Assembly (NCBI GenBank): GCA_021234155.1
Contig: JAJEKV010000010.1
Location: 12,112,359 to 12,176,358, forward strand
Direction: 5' to 3'
DNA length: 64,000 bases
From: Isoetes taiwanensis
Lineage: Eukaryota; Streptophyta; Lycopodiopsida; Isoetales; Isoetaceae
Made by a program: the position numbers and the translations under genes. Shown here piece by piece: positions 45,421 through 54,589 of this stretch. Under the pieces are notes generated by a model, which saw only the letters and a list, made by a program, of their open reading frames with translations, was not told the DNA's origin and ran no database searches. The stretch's first letter is position 1. Each line of letters begins with the position of its first letter.

Positions 45421-46095
45421 AGGCAAGGCAACAGGGAGTTACACCCTAGAGCAAACTTTAGCAGGTCCAAATAGAGCCCCATATGGTGGCAATCGTGGAA
45501 GCAAAATAGGAGAAGAAACAGGTGTCCTTCAAGGACAAGCAGGAAGGGTCAAACTACTCCAAAGCAGTGGCGATCCTTTTGCAGGCGATGCCCAAGGAAA
45601 AGAGGCAGGAGTGCATAGAAAAGCAGCTTTGCTTCAGGTGCTTCCAGCCAGACCCATAGGACAAATTGAACTGCCCCTCGTCATGAGTGCAAAGACTAGC
45701 GAGTTGGGAGATTGGGACACTCTATCGGCGGCGACGGCGGCGGCAGCCCGCGACTACATTCAGGGTGAGTGTCATATCTTTGCCGCAATAGATACAGAGC
45801 AAGCAAAGAGCCAGTATAAGGTAATTTCCACAGTGGGAAAGGCCAAGGCCAAGTCCTTCATAGTCTTGATAGACTCCGGGAGTAGCCATAACTTTGCATC
45901 CCCCAGAATGGTTGAAATGTTGAAGTTGAAACTGCTAAAGTCGAAGCCGAGGCCCGTTGTCTTAGCAAGTGGAGGCGATAAGGCGTGCGGCGGGCAAAGA
46001 GAATTAACCGACATCGACTTGCCGTTATTAATATCCGGATGGGGCGTAAGTAATGGGCATTGGCAAGTATGACTTGATCATAGGAATGGAGTATC
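45421..46095 (+). pseudogene. Gag end and aspartic protease of element C (inverted block)
   Basis: Lys-rich linker and 'ECIEKQLCFRC' knuckle remains, then 'GECHIFAAIDTEQAKSQYKV' and the protease active site '[17 protein letters not shown]' (about 45857-45905), followed by a break near 45980. The catalytic DSG is intact here, unlike in B. Confidence 0.8.
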
Positions 46096-47764
46096 TTGGA
46101 CCAAAGAAATATCATCATTGATTGTGGAAAGCGGAAGGTGACCTTCCCAACATCTGACGGCAAGATCATTGAGATCACAGGTAAAGAAGTTGTTCCCATC
46201 ATGCAGTGCATGTCAAGTAAACAGCTGTTCAAGTGCATCAAGAGCGAGCAGGTAGCTTACATCTTCAAGCTTGAGATTGAAGAGCCCGATCCAGAAGAAA
46301 GTGAATAAGATAAAGTGCTCAACAAGTTGCCCAAGCAAATAGCTAAGTTGATCACGAAGTTCCACGATCTCTTTCCAGATGAGATCAAGCAGCTCCCTCC
46401 TTATAGGGGAGTCGAGTGTGAGATAGCACTCGAACCGGGAACGAAGCCGACAAGCAAGGCTCCATACAGAATGACGACGCAGGAGTTGACGGAGCTAAAG
46501 AAGCAATTGCACGAATTGCTCGACCTAGGCTTCATTAGACCTAGCGTCTCGCCATTTGGAGCGCCCATTCTTTTTGTCAAGAAGAAGGATGGCAGTCTGA
46601 GAATGTGCATAGATTATAGGCAGTTGAATAAGCACACCATCAAGAACAAGTATGCGCTCTCCAGATCAGATGACTTGATGGATCAGCTACAAGGGGCAAA
46701 CGTCTTCTCCAAAATCGACTTAAGGTCGGGCTATCACCAGATCCGGATAAAGGAAGAAGATATTCATAAAACCGCTTTCAGAACGCGGTATGGGCATTAT
46801 GAGTTCACGGTAATGCCTTTTGGCTTATCGAACGCCCCAGCAACGTTCATGAGGCTCATGACGACATCTTCAGGGAGTTCGTAGACACCTTTGTGATAGT
46901 TTTCTTTGATGACATTTTGGTTTATAGCAGATCCCTTGAAGAGCGCGTACAACACTTAAGGAGAGTGCTAGAGAAGTTGAAGCGGCACCAGTTGTACGCC
47001 AAGTTGTCGAAGTGCCACTTCGCGACGGAGAAGGTGGAATACCTTGGTCATGTGATCTCAGCAGAAGGAATCTCGACGGATCCCGCCAAGATTGAAGCAG
47101 TGATTCAGTGGCCAGCACCGAAGAATGTGCATGAGGTGAGAAGTTTTCTCGGGCTAGCAGGGTATTACAGGAAGTTTGTCAAGAACTTTGCGAAGATAGC
47201 GGCCCCGTTAACAGATCTGACAAGGGCGGAGATCGGAAGGTGAAAGATTGGCCAGAGCATTGGCACAAGAAAGCCCAAGCGGGGTTTGAATTATTGAAAG
47301 AAGCCTTAACAACCGCCCCAGTCTTAACCCTGCCGGACCCAGAGAAAGATAAGCTTGTAGCCACAGATGCGAGTAAGATAGCTACAGGTGCAGTGCTCAT
47401 GCAAGAAGAGCGGGTGGTAGCGTATGATTCCAGGAAAATGAACGACGCCGAGACTCGCTACCCGACACATGATCAGGAATTGCTTGCGGTTGTCAGGGCG
47501 TTAAGAATTTAGAGGCACTATCTCTTGGGTAGGAAGTTCCAATTGGACACCGACCATCAGAGCCTCCAGTGTGTATTCACGCAACCACACCTTAATCTGA
47601 GGCAGCGAAGATGGATGGAGTTCCTCGAGGAATACGACTTTGATATAGTCTACAAGCCGGGGAAGCTCAATGTGGTAGCGGATGCGCTTTCAAGGCATCC
47701 CCTGACAACAGAGTGCATTGCAATGCAATTTCGACGCTTTCTAGCGATTCGGGAAGAAGATTGA
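46096..47764 (+). pseudogene. pol: Reverse transcriptase and RNase H of element C (inverted block)
   Basis: RT from '[20 protein letters not shown]' through '[19 protein letters not shown]', '[13 protein letters not shown]', '[16 protein letters not shown]', one small deletion at about 46860, catalytic '[12 protein letters not shown]' and '[15 protein letters not shown]'. A break at 47235 leads to RNase H: 'ATDASKIATGAVLMQEERVV', 'DAETRYPTHDQELLAVVRAL', a TAG at 47510-47512, 'DTDHQSL' and '[11 protein letters not shown]'. TAA at 46306-46308 precedes the RT core. Confidence 0.88.
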
Positions 47765-47771
47765 AGAGTCC

Positions 47772-48735
47772 TTGCCAACGGATGTGGACTTCAGGGAAGT
47801 ATGGGCAAGCTTATGCAGGGAAGCAAGAACAGATAAGGAGCGGGAAGCCTTCAAAAATTTTAAAAAGGAAGGTAAGCTCGTGTACCATAAGAACAAGTTG
47901 TGCGTACCCGAATCATCAGGTGTAAGGAAATTGATCCTCCACGACACGCACAACAACCCAATAGCTGGCCATGCGGGATTCATGAAAACATATTTTAAAG
48001 TGCGCAGCAGCTATTATTGGCCAGGAATGAAGAAGCAGGTAGCTCGCTACATCAAGGAATGTCAGCTATGTCAGCAGATAAAGGCGGAGCAGCTCCGAAT
48101 TCCAGGGGCTTTGGAGCCATTAGCGGTGCCAAACACTAAGTGGGAGGTGATCAGCATGGATTTCATCACAGGACTCCCAAGGACCGTAAGAGGGAAAGAC
48201 ACTTTGATGGTAGTAGTCGACAAGTTGTCGAAAATGGCACATTTCGTGCCCTGCAGGACCACAGATACCGCTATGGATACAGCAAAGCTCTTCACCAAAG
48301 AGATCTTCAGGCTTCATGGCATGCGAGGGAGATTATATCCGACAGGGATCCGAAGTTCATGAGCGCCTTTTGGCAAGACCTCTTTATGACGATTCAGACC
48401 AAGCTATTCATGAGCACGGCATATCATCCTCAGACGGATGGCCAAACGGAGCGGACCAACAGGATTTTGGAGGACATGCTACGGAACTATGTCTGGAATA
48501 AGCAAGGTATGTGGGAAGAATTTATTCACTTGGTGGAGTTTGCCTACAATAGCACCAAGCAAGAATCATCCCAAATGTCGTCGTTTATGATCAATTACGG
48601 CTATCAATGCCTAACTCCAGACACTTGGCACAACCCCGTGTCAAAAGTAGAGGTCTCGCAACAGATGTTGTCCGACATGCAGCAGCTCATGGAAGAAGTG
48701 CGAGGGTATCTCCTCGAACAGGTTCCTTGCCGTGG
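47772..48735 (+). pseudogene. pol: Integrase of element C up to the inversion breakpoint
   Basis: HHCC part ('HDTHNNPIAGHAGFMK', 'KECQLCQQIKAEQ'), core with first Asp 'WEVISMDFITGLPRTVRGKD', a small deletion at about 48325, second Asp region 'ISDRDPKFMSAFWQDL', and the Glu region 'RTNRILEDMLRNYVWNKQGM'. It stops at 'EEVRGYLLEQ', where the inversion cuts it. Confidence 0.85.
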
Positions 48736-48917
48736 GTGGTCTGGGCAGACTCTGTTCTTCCATATGGTCTCGGCGTTGTCGTTTCCCTGAGCCTAGGCAT
48801 CTAGATGCATACACATTGTGGAGCAAAATACATCAACAAAACATTTAAAGTGCAAAAGAAATTATATTTATATGATATCATATCCTAATACAAAAACCCC
48901 CGGGATCAAGAATCTAA

Positions 48918-50331
48918 CTATTCTTGGAATCGCCGGTATGATGGGTTATCCTCTAGGAATTTCTTCACTTGGGCTGTTCCCACTGAATGACCCAAGTTCC
49001 TAAGGACGTTGATTGAAGATCCCCCCCTGCAAAGCTCTCGCCAAATCTTCTATCCTGCGCTCAGAGGTATAGGCTGTGGTCACTGCCAGTCTTCCCTGCC
49101 GTCTGTAAGGTATGGCGAAGTCAAAAATATCGAGTGCTACCGCTCTCTTGACTAGGATGGCATACTCGGTGTTGGGAGCTAACCGAGCATGCCGGCCAAA
49201 GCCTGAGAGCGCAATTAGCATCGATACTCCTTCTTCGCCCCTGGGACGGGCGCCTCCTCGGCCTCCAGATCTGTGTCTGCCGGCATAGTCATCGACCTCC
49301 ACCGTGGTGAGCTCCCTGTAGTCTCTGACTGTTGCTGAAGCTCTCCTTAGGTCGAATTTGCCTCTTCGCGCCCGAGGAGGTGTTGCCGAAGAACTTGCCG
49401 TTAAGATGTTCGAGGTCGCGTGGCGGATCCCCATTTGTTCCTGTAGAGCAAGGAACTCTTCCTCCGTCGGTAGTTCCCCGGCCTCCATAATCTGCCTGAT
49501 GTTGCCGTAGGCTTGAATGTCGGAGGTCGACTCTCCCGTGTAAGTGTCGGCGTCCCTTACTTGGAGTGGGAAGTCGGAAGTTCCTCGGACGATGAAGTCG
49601 TCCAGGTCTGTTCTCCGGAGTTGGTGCAGCAGTTCGTCGGGTCGATACTCTCTTTCCCTGCACTCCGGGAGGTTCTGGATGTCGCTTAGGAGCAAAAACT
49701 CTTCGCCCTCGATGATGATGGGGGCTAAGCTTGTGATGCCTAGCCCTATGGGTGGTGCGATCCTGAGAGTTTGCCGATTTCTTTCGAACTCCTGCAACTC
49801 TTGTTCTGCTAGCCGCTGCTCTTCCGCTGGGTCGAGCTCGACGTAGTCCTCGTCATCTTCTTCTGATTCCTCGTCTTCTTCCCTTCCTTCTTGCTCCTGT
49901 TCATACTATAAAAGGAGCTGCTCTGCTGCTGTTGTGGCTAATGGGTTCACATCCATGGGAGGAATAGAGGTTTCTTCCATGGGATTTTCGGCGCGGTGGG
50001 TAAGAAAAATGGCTAAGGCAGCGTTGAAAGAAAAGTATTTGTCCTGTTGACAGTCAGGACCATTGGCTCGGGCATGCACTGGGCCTTATTTGTGAGGTAC
50101 TTGGCAATGTTTGGGACATCGCCTAAGGCTGCTTGAAGGGATTGCCTAGGAACAAAGTAGCCTATGCAAGGTGGCCCTACCCTAGTTTGGAATTCCGACA
50201 GGACTCTGCTATATGCTGGGGTTGCGTGCAAGGTTGCTTGGACTCCGGAAGACCCGGAAAATCTCATCGACGTCAGCCTCGGCAGCATGAGCGCTGGCGC
50301 TGTACCATCGCCTGAAATCAGAGGTTGCCAT
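48918..50331 (-). pseudogene. Element C ORF2, unrecognised protein with possible histone-fold-like end
   Basis: ATG at 50331 gives MATSDFRRWYSASAHAAEAD, then a frame break near 50255 ('AYSRVLSEFQTRV', 'GYFVPRQSLQAALGDVPNIA'). From about 49797 it is open for 260 codons ('QTLRIAPPIGLGITSLAPII', 'LQEQMGIRHATSNILTAS', 'ELTTVEVDDYAGRHRSGGRG'), and after a last break at about 49020 it ends 'INVLRNLGHSVGTAQVKKFL' and stops at TAG 48920-48918. Against B it lacks about 100 bases after 'VEVDD'. The end 'LAPNTEYAILVKRAVALDIF' to 'TSERRIEDLARAL' has the helix-long helix-helix spacing of a histone fold. I do not recognise the family. It lies 3' of the H3-like ORF and before gag in B and C. Confidence 0.65.
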
Positions 50332-50644
50332 GAGTTTCGCGAGGAAGAGACTAGCAAACGGATGCAAGAGCGCCTCAGGGAGCTGGAAAATCGGCTAAGG
50401 GAGCAGGAGCAAACTCGTAAGGTGCTACGTAAGAAATGAGCGACCTATTTATAGAAAAGGGGAAAAACCTTAATTTTTAGGTGACTTGGAAAATTCCTGG
50501 AGTTGGGCAATTCTAGCTTATATTGAGGTCTAAATGGAAATTGGAAGACTAATTTAAGGGTTTGAGCATGACTAGATTACCTAAAGATCCTAACATAGCA
50601 AGTTGGAGATCAATTGGACAAGTTATGGTGAGGTAATGGTAGGA

Positions 50645-50909
50645 GGTCTCACAGGTAGCGCCTCGTTCAAAAGCTACACTTTAGTTTCTTTACCAGGCGC
50701 GAAGTGTGAGACATCAGTCCCATTTTGATCAAAACATGTCTAATTTGGGTAAACTAAGGGTGTAAGGATGACAGACTCATTAAATTAAGCAGAATCGATC
50801 CCTTGGTCAATTTGGAGCTGTTTTGGGCAATTTTGGGCAAGGTCTCACAGCTAGCGCCTCGTCCAAAAACTAAACTTTAGTTTCTTGACCAGGCGCGACG
50901 TGTGAGACA
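50645..50909 (-). repeat. Two hairpins of element C between the H3-like ORF and ORF2
   Basis: 50645-50714 and 50841-50909. Each pairs GTCTCACA with TGTGAGAC, GCGCCT with AGGCGC, and AAACTAAA-type with TTTAGTTT-type inner arms: about 68-70 bases each. Confidence 0.85.
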
Positions 50910-51050
50910 TCACACTTTTTAGTCTAAAAATGTGGATTTTACTAAAACAAAAGCTAGTACTTGCTAATTTGTCCTAATTAAACAAGTTTAGGCACACAAA
51001 GTACTCAAAAATGATTTATATTTTAAAAAATATAATTATGTACAAAATGT

Positions 51051-52352
51051 TCATTTGGGATCTTTCTTAATTAAACTAGCTAATTGCATATCCTTCCTCA
51101 TGAGGGTTACTCTCTTCGCATGAACAGTGCAAGCTGCCGAGTCTTCAAAATGTTGCACTATTCTCTGCTCCGCCACTTCCTGCAGTGCCAGCAGCATCTC
51201 GTCTGTGACCCTCATGCCAGTGTTGAAGTCCTGCATGACTTCTCTAACCAAGCGAGCAAAGGGGGCACGGGGAATTAGGAGGCTGAAACTGCGCTGGAAG
51301 TGCCTAATCTCCCTTAGTGCTCTTCTCTCGGTCTCCTTCCTGCTGTGCTTCTTCTTTGCTGGCTTCTTAGGGACCTTGGGCTTTAGTGGTGGCAGTCTCA
51401 AGGTCTGCTGCTTCGTTGGTCGTCCTCCCTCGATGAACCTAACCTTGTTCTCCTCGTAGTAGGAGTTGTAAGCTTCCCACTCCTTCATATATGCCTCGTG
51501 CTCCCTCATCTTTCGCTGATAGATCTTGATGGGGTCCGTGACGTAGGCCTCACGGGCAGGCCGTGGTTGCTCCTTCCTGTCCCACTTCAGGTAAGGAGGG
51601 GGCTTCCGCACTTGGTCTTGCTGCTCCAGGTCGGGGTGCTCCTGATTTGGTGTTGGCTGCTCATCACCCGGGAACCTCGAAGAACTTCCACCTCTAGTGT
51701 TGGGGATGTAGTCTTCGTCAGAGGAGTCGTCGGAGGGGTTCGGTGGCTGGTCAGGTGGCTGTTCCGTGATGACGATCTTGGGATTCGGCTCCTTCCCTTG
51801 CTTGAGCTTCCTTTCGCCCACTACGAATTTCCCCTTTGCCTTCTTCTTCTCCTCGGCCGCTTTCGCCTCCTCTTCCCTCTTTCTCTTCTTGCTTTCCCGA
51901 CGCCGTTGTTTCTTCTCGTGTTTCGCAATCCATGCTGCGAGGTCTTCTTGTTTGCTTGGGTCGAGACTTGGGCCGCTGTGCTCTTTCCGCTCCTTTGTCC
52001 TCCTTTCCCGTTGTGCTCCCTCCTCCTTGTCTTCGAGGATCTCTGTTGGTGCATCAGAGTGGTCTCCTTCCCTCTCCTGCTCTTGAATCTCCCATTCTAT
52101 CTCCTCGTAAACTTCCCTGGTCTCCTCGTCCATGGAAGTTGATGATGAGGCCTCGTCTTGATCCACCTGCTGATTGAAAATATCAATCAAATCAGATGTA
52201 TCTTGATCTTCTGGGATGCTCTCCTCGCTTGAAGACGAACGACCCCCCTTCGCGAGCCTGTCACGAAGCATCTGCCGAATAAGGTCGGCGTCTGTGGCAC
52301 TGATGGCTTCGCCTGGACGAGGCTTCCTGGCAGTCTGCTTGGTCTGTGCCAT
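51051..52352 (-). CDS. Histone H3-like protein encoded by LTR element C, intact (433 aa)
   Basis: ATG at 52352 to TAA at 51051-51053. Residues 1-10 are MAQTKQTARK: the H3 tail with R2 to Gln, keeping K4, T6, R8 and K9. Residues about 11-340 are an insert with no H3 match: acidic Ser-rich, then very basic ('KKQRRRESKKRKREEEAK', about 150-185), Pro-rich, and a conserved 'MREHEAYMKEWEAYNSYYEE' to 'IEGGRPT' block. Residues about 344-433 are a full H3 fold: 'RALREIRHFQRSFSLLIPRA', '[20 protein letters not shown]', '[19 protein letters not shown]', '[20 protein letters not shown]'. By eye about half of 90 positions equal canonical H3 with no gap; loop 1 has canonical, not CENH3, length. H3 normally pairs with H4; 433 aa compares with 136. 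It lies between the 5' LTR and ORF2, with two hairpins on each side. Its function is inference: a particle- or chromatin-associated H3 variant. Confidence 0.95.
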   Translation of the reverse strand: MAQTKQTARKPRPGEAISATDADLIRQMLRDRLAKGGRSSSSEESIPEDQDTSDLIDIFNQQVDQDEASSSTSMDEETREVYEEIEWEIQEQEREGDHSDAPTEILEDKEEGAQRERRTKERKEHSGPSLDPSKQEDLAAWIAKHEKKQRRRESKKRKREEEAKAAEEKKKAKGKFVVGERKLKQGKEPNPKIVITEQPPDQPPNPSDDSSDEDYIPNTRGGSSSRFPGDEQPTPNQEHPDLEQQDQVRKPPPYLKWDRKEQPRPAREAYVTDPIKIYQRKMREHEAYMKEWEAYNSYYEENKVRFIEGGRPTKQQTLRLPPLKPKVPKKPAKKKHSRKETERRALREIRHFQRSFSLLIPRAPFARLVREVMQDFNTGMRVTDEMLLALQEVAEQRIVQHFEDSAACTVHAKRVTLMRKDMQLASLIKKDPK

Positions 52353-52563
52353 GCTTGACGGTTCGTCGATCGGATATCAGCGCCCAAAGATCGCCTAAGT
52401 GCGGGAGAGCGGATTTCTAGGGAGGGAACGTGCAATATGGGTGGGGTCTACATCTATTTATAGCTTGGGGAATTTTTAGGTCAAAATCTAAGTTGCTCTG
52501 TTTAACGTGCCAAGGCACCTATTTACTTAAAACATATACTTATTTCAGAGATTTTTTATTATT

Positions 52564-52823
52564 GGTCTCACAGGTAGCGCCTTGTTAAAAAACTAGAGTT
52601 TAGTTTTTAGACCAGGCGCGACGTGTGAGATCTTACATATTTTTAAGTAATTTAAGTGATTTAAACATACTATTCTAACTAAATTTTCCTTAGAACTCGC
52701 CTTACCATATTACTTTGGTGAAATTTATCAAGTTTTAAGGTGTTCTTGGCTCAATGTCTCACAGGTAGCGCCTCGTCCAAAAACTAAAGTTCAGTTCTTT
52801 GACCAGGCGCGACGTGTGAGACC
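52564..52823 (-). repeat. Two leader hairpins of element C
   Basis: 52564-52632 and 52756-52823. Same arms as those at 50645-50909 (GTCTCACAGGTAGCGCC against GGCGCGACGTGTGAGA). They precede the H3-like ORF. Confidence 0.85.
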
Positions 52824-53013
52824 ACCTTGCCTGAGAAGTTTTTGGCTCATTCTTTTTAGTCTTATTATGTTCCAATTCACTTAACTGTTACTAGCTTAGC
52901 ATAAGCTACAAAAATAAGAAAATTTTTTCCCACTTTTCGAGGTTTGAGGATCCTATCAAGTTAGTACTACTGGGAGCATGGTCAGTGCTTTGCTCTTGGT
53001 CTCCAAGAACATT

Positions 53014-53025
53014 GCTCTGATACCA
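53014..53025 (-). other. Primer-binding site of element C (Met tRNA type)
   Basis: TGGTATCAGAGC on the minus strand, one base inside the LTR. Confidence 0.9.
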
Positions 53026-53026
53026 C

Positions 53027-54589
53027 TGTGACGTCCCCTACTCGTATACGGTGCACTCACCGTATACAAACAGGAGTTCATCCCCCATACCAGCTCCACA
53101 CTGATACAGGGCCCTCCACATATCACTCCCAGTGGGAAGAGTGAGGGGGTCATTTTACCCTGTCTCCCTTAGGGCCTACCTAGCTGCGGAAGCGTAAACA
53201 TACATGTCAGTATACAACATATTCACATATCCACCTCAAAGGGTGGTGCATCAACATCTGCATAGACAATGATCAGCATCATACATAAGGGAATAACTAC
53301 CCAAGGCTCAGACTCGAAGGGATGACTGACGGCTTGGGTCTCCAGAGTTCATTGCAGACAGAATTCATGGCAATGGATTTGGCTGGCATAAGAACATGGC
53401 ATAGGGTTGTCCACTCCATCCGCCCCTCCTCTGCACACTTTGCAGAGTAGGCTGAAAAGTGTTGGGACCTGACTGTAGCCCGCCGGATGTATAGCCAAAA
53501 GGGCTACTCCTGGGTTTCATCTCCCCAGTTCCGATGGGGCAGGTAGGGATCACTCCCTCCAGAGATCTACATGCTGATTCAAGGTGACTAGAGGGCCACT
53601 GCCCGTATTCGACTGAACCCACTGGAAAGTGAACACCACTTCACGGGTGTCGAGCCCATACCTTACCCGCACTCGGTGGTAAGCTATTGGGCCTAGTCAC
53701 AATGATCCCTGGTAGGCCTTACACACCAGAGGGATCGTTCAAGAGTCAGAACATGAACCTCCTTCTTAGCCAGTCTGGCCCCTTCACCCACAACCCGGTG
53801 TGGTTCTTGTACACAGGCCGAATCTATAGTGTGCTAGAGAGGCTACTTCCTGGAGCATCAACTACCAAGCTTAAGGGCCTCTACCCCCCTTCCCAATACA
53901 AGGAGTTTACAGAGATACATCATCCATATACATCACAGAAGAACTAAAGAACTAGATCTAATCTATATCATAGAGTTAGGTTCTTTAGTTAGTGTCTGGT
54001 ATCTAGAGATCTAGGTAGCTGCTATGGGCAATCTAATAGGCTAAACCTATTGATTCTATGACTGGAAGACGGTTTAAGCTACTCAATTGACTAAATACCT
54101 GATCCTTGGGTGGCTCCTCCTGACCTGAGTTCGACCATCCTGCTGAACTGCTCGAATCAAGGGAAACTAATGGTGCAATTCGCTTGGGCAGAGTCTGGGA
54201 GGTGGTTTTGGCTCTTGGGGCAGCCAAAACAGAGCTCTAAAACCCTATGGACAAAAATAGCAAGTTAGAGTTTTCCTAACCTAAATAGACAAGGGTTTAG
54301 GGCTAGGGTTTCCAATTATCCTTTTAGGCATGTGGGATAATTGGAAATGGGCCCACTTGCCTTTAATGGCTAGGTGGCAAAATGTGCCCACATGGAAAGG
54401 TGTGCCCACATTAATGTGCACATTGGCAAATGTGTATATTAATAATAAATGCACATACCTAGCAAGTTGCCCCCTAGGGGCTACCCACCTGGCTACACAT
54501 CGGCGTACACGTCAGTTGGAGTGGCGTGTACGTGTGACGAAGCAGTACAGTATACGTCCTGGGGACGTATACTGTGCTGGAATGTCACA
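53027..54589 (-). repeat. 5' LTR of element C
   Basis: 1563 bases; on the minus strand it starts TGTGACATTCCAGCACAG and ends GGGGACGTCACA. It holds a perfect 12-bp-arm palindrome CAGTATACGTCC / GGACGTATACTG at 54548-54574 and GTATACGGTG-CACT-CACCGTATAC at 53044-53067. Confidence 0.93.

Larger units (their letters stand above)
44514..48735 (+). other. Inverted gag-pol segment of element C
   Basis: Starts 'CTGCCAGGACCCATC', the run-in to gag (B about 18373), and ends 'GTATCTCCTCGAACAGG' (B about 22545). The minus-strand sequence on the left starts at 'CAAGAAGTTGTC' (B about 22550) and on the right ends at 'CCACGGCAAGGAA' (B about 18353). So this block is the missing middle of C turned around, not a separate insertion: no LTR, target duplication or extra copy is present. 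Confidence 0.82.
42714..54589 (-). mobile_element. LTR retrotransposon C, minus strand, 3' LTR broken, gag-pol inverted inside
   Basis: Reading leftward: 5' LTR 54589-53027, primer-binding site, two hairpins, intact H3-like ORF, two hairpins, ORF2, then the whole gag-to-integrase block (44514-48735) in the opposite direction, then the chromodomain-like end of pol (44513-43990) again on the minus strand, 3' region, polypurine tract and the first 408 bases of the 3' LTR. At both junctions the sequence jumps between points of the B map that should be about 4.2 kb apart. The right flank is element E, into which C inserted (GTACT follows the LTR). Confidence 0.85.

Noticed and set aside
44514-48735. 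A separate gag-pol element inserted into element C
   Set aside because: No LTRs, no target duplication, and C lacks exactly this segment. Inversion is simpler.
51498-52142. Long plus-strand frame of hydrophobic character opposite the intact H3-like ORF
   Set aside because: Reverse complement of the charged coding region; no start context or family resemblance.
51051-52352. Ordinary host H3 or CENH3 gene that retrotransposons happened to flank
   Set aside because: The same ORF sits at the same place, between LTR/primer site and gag, in three elements with different insertion sites. Host H3 has no 330-residue insert, and loop 1 has the canonical length while CENH3 usually has a longer one.
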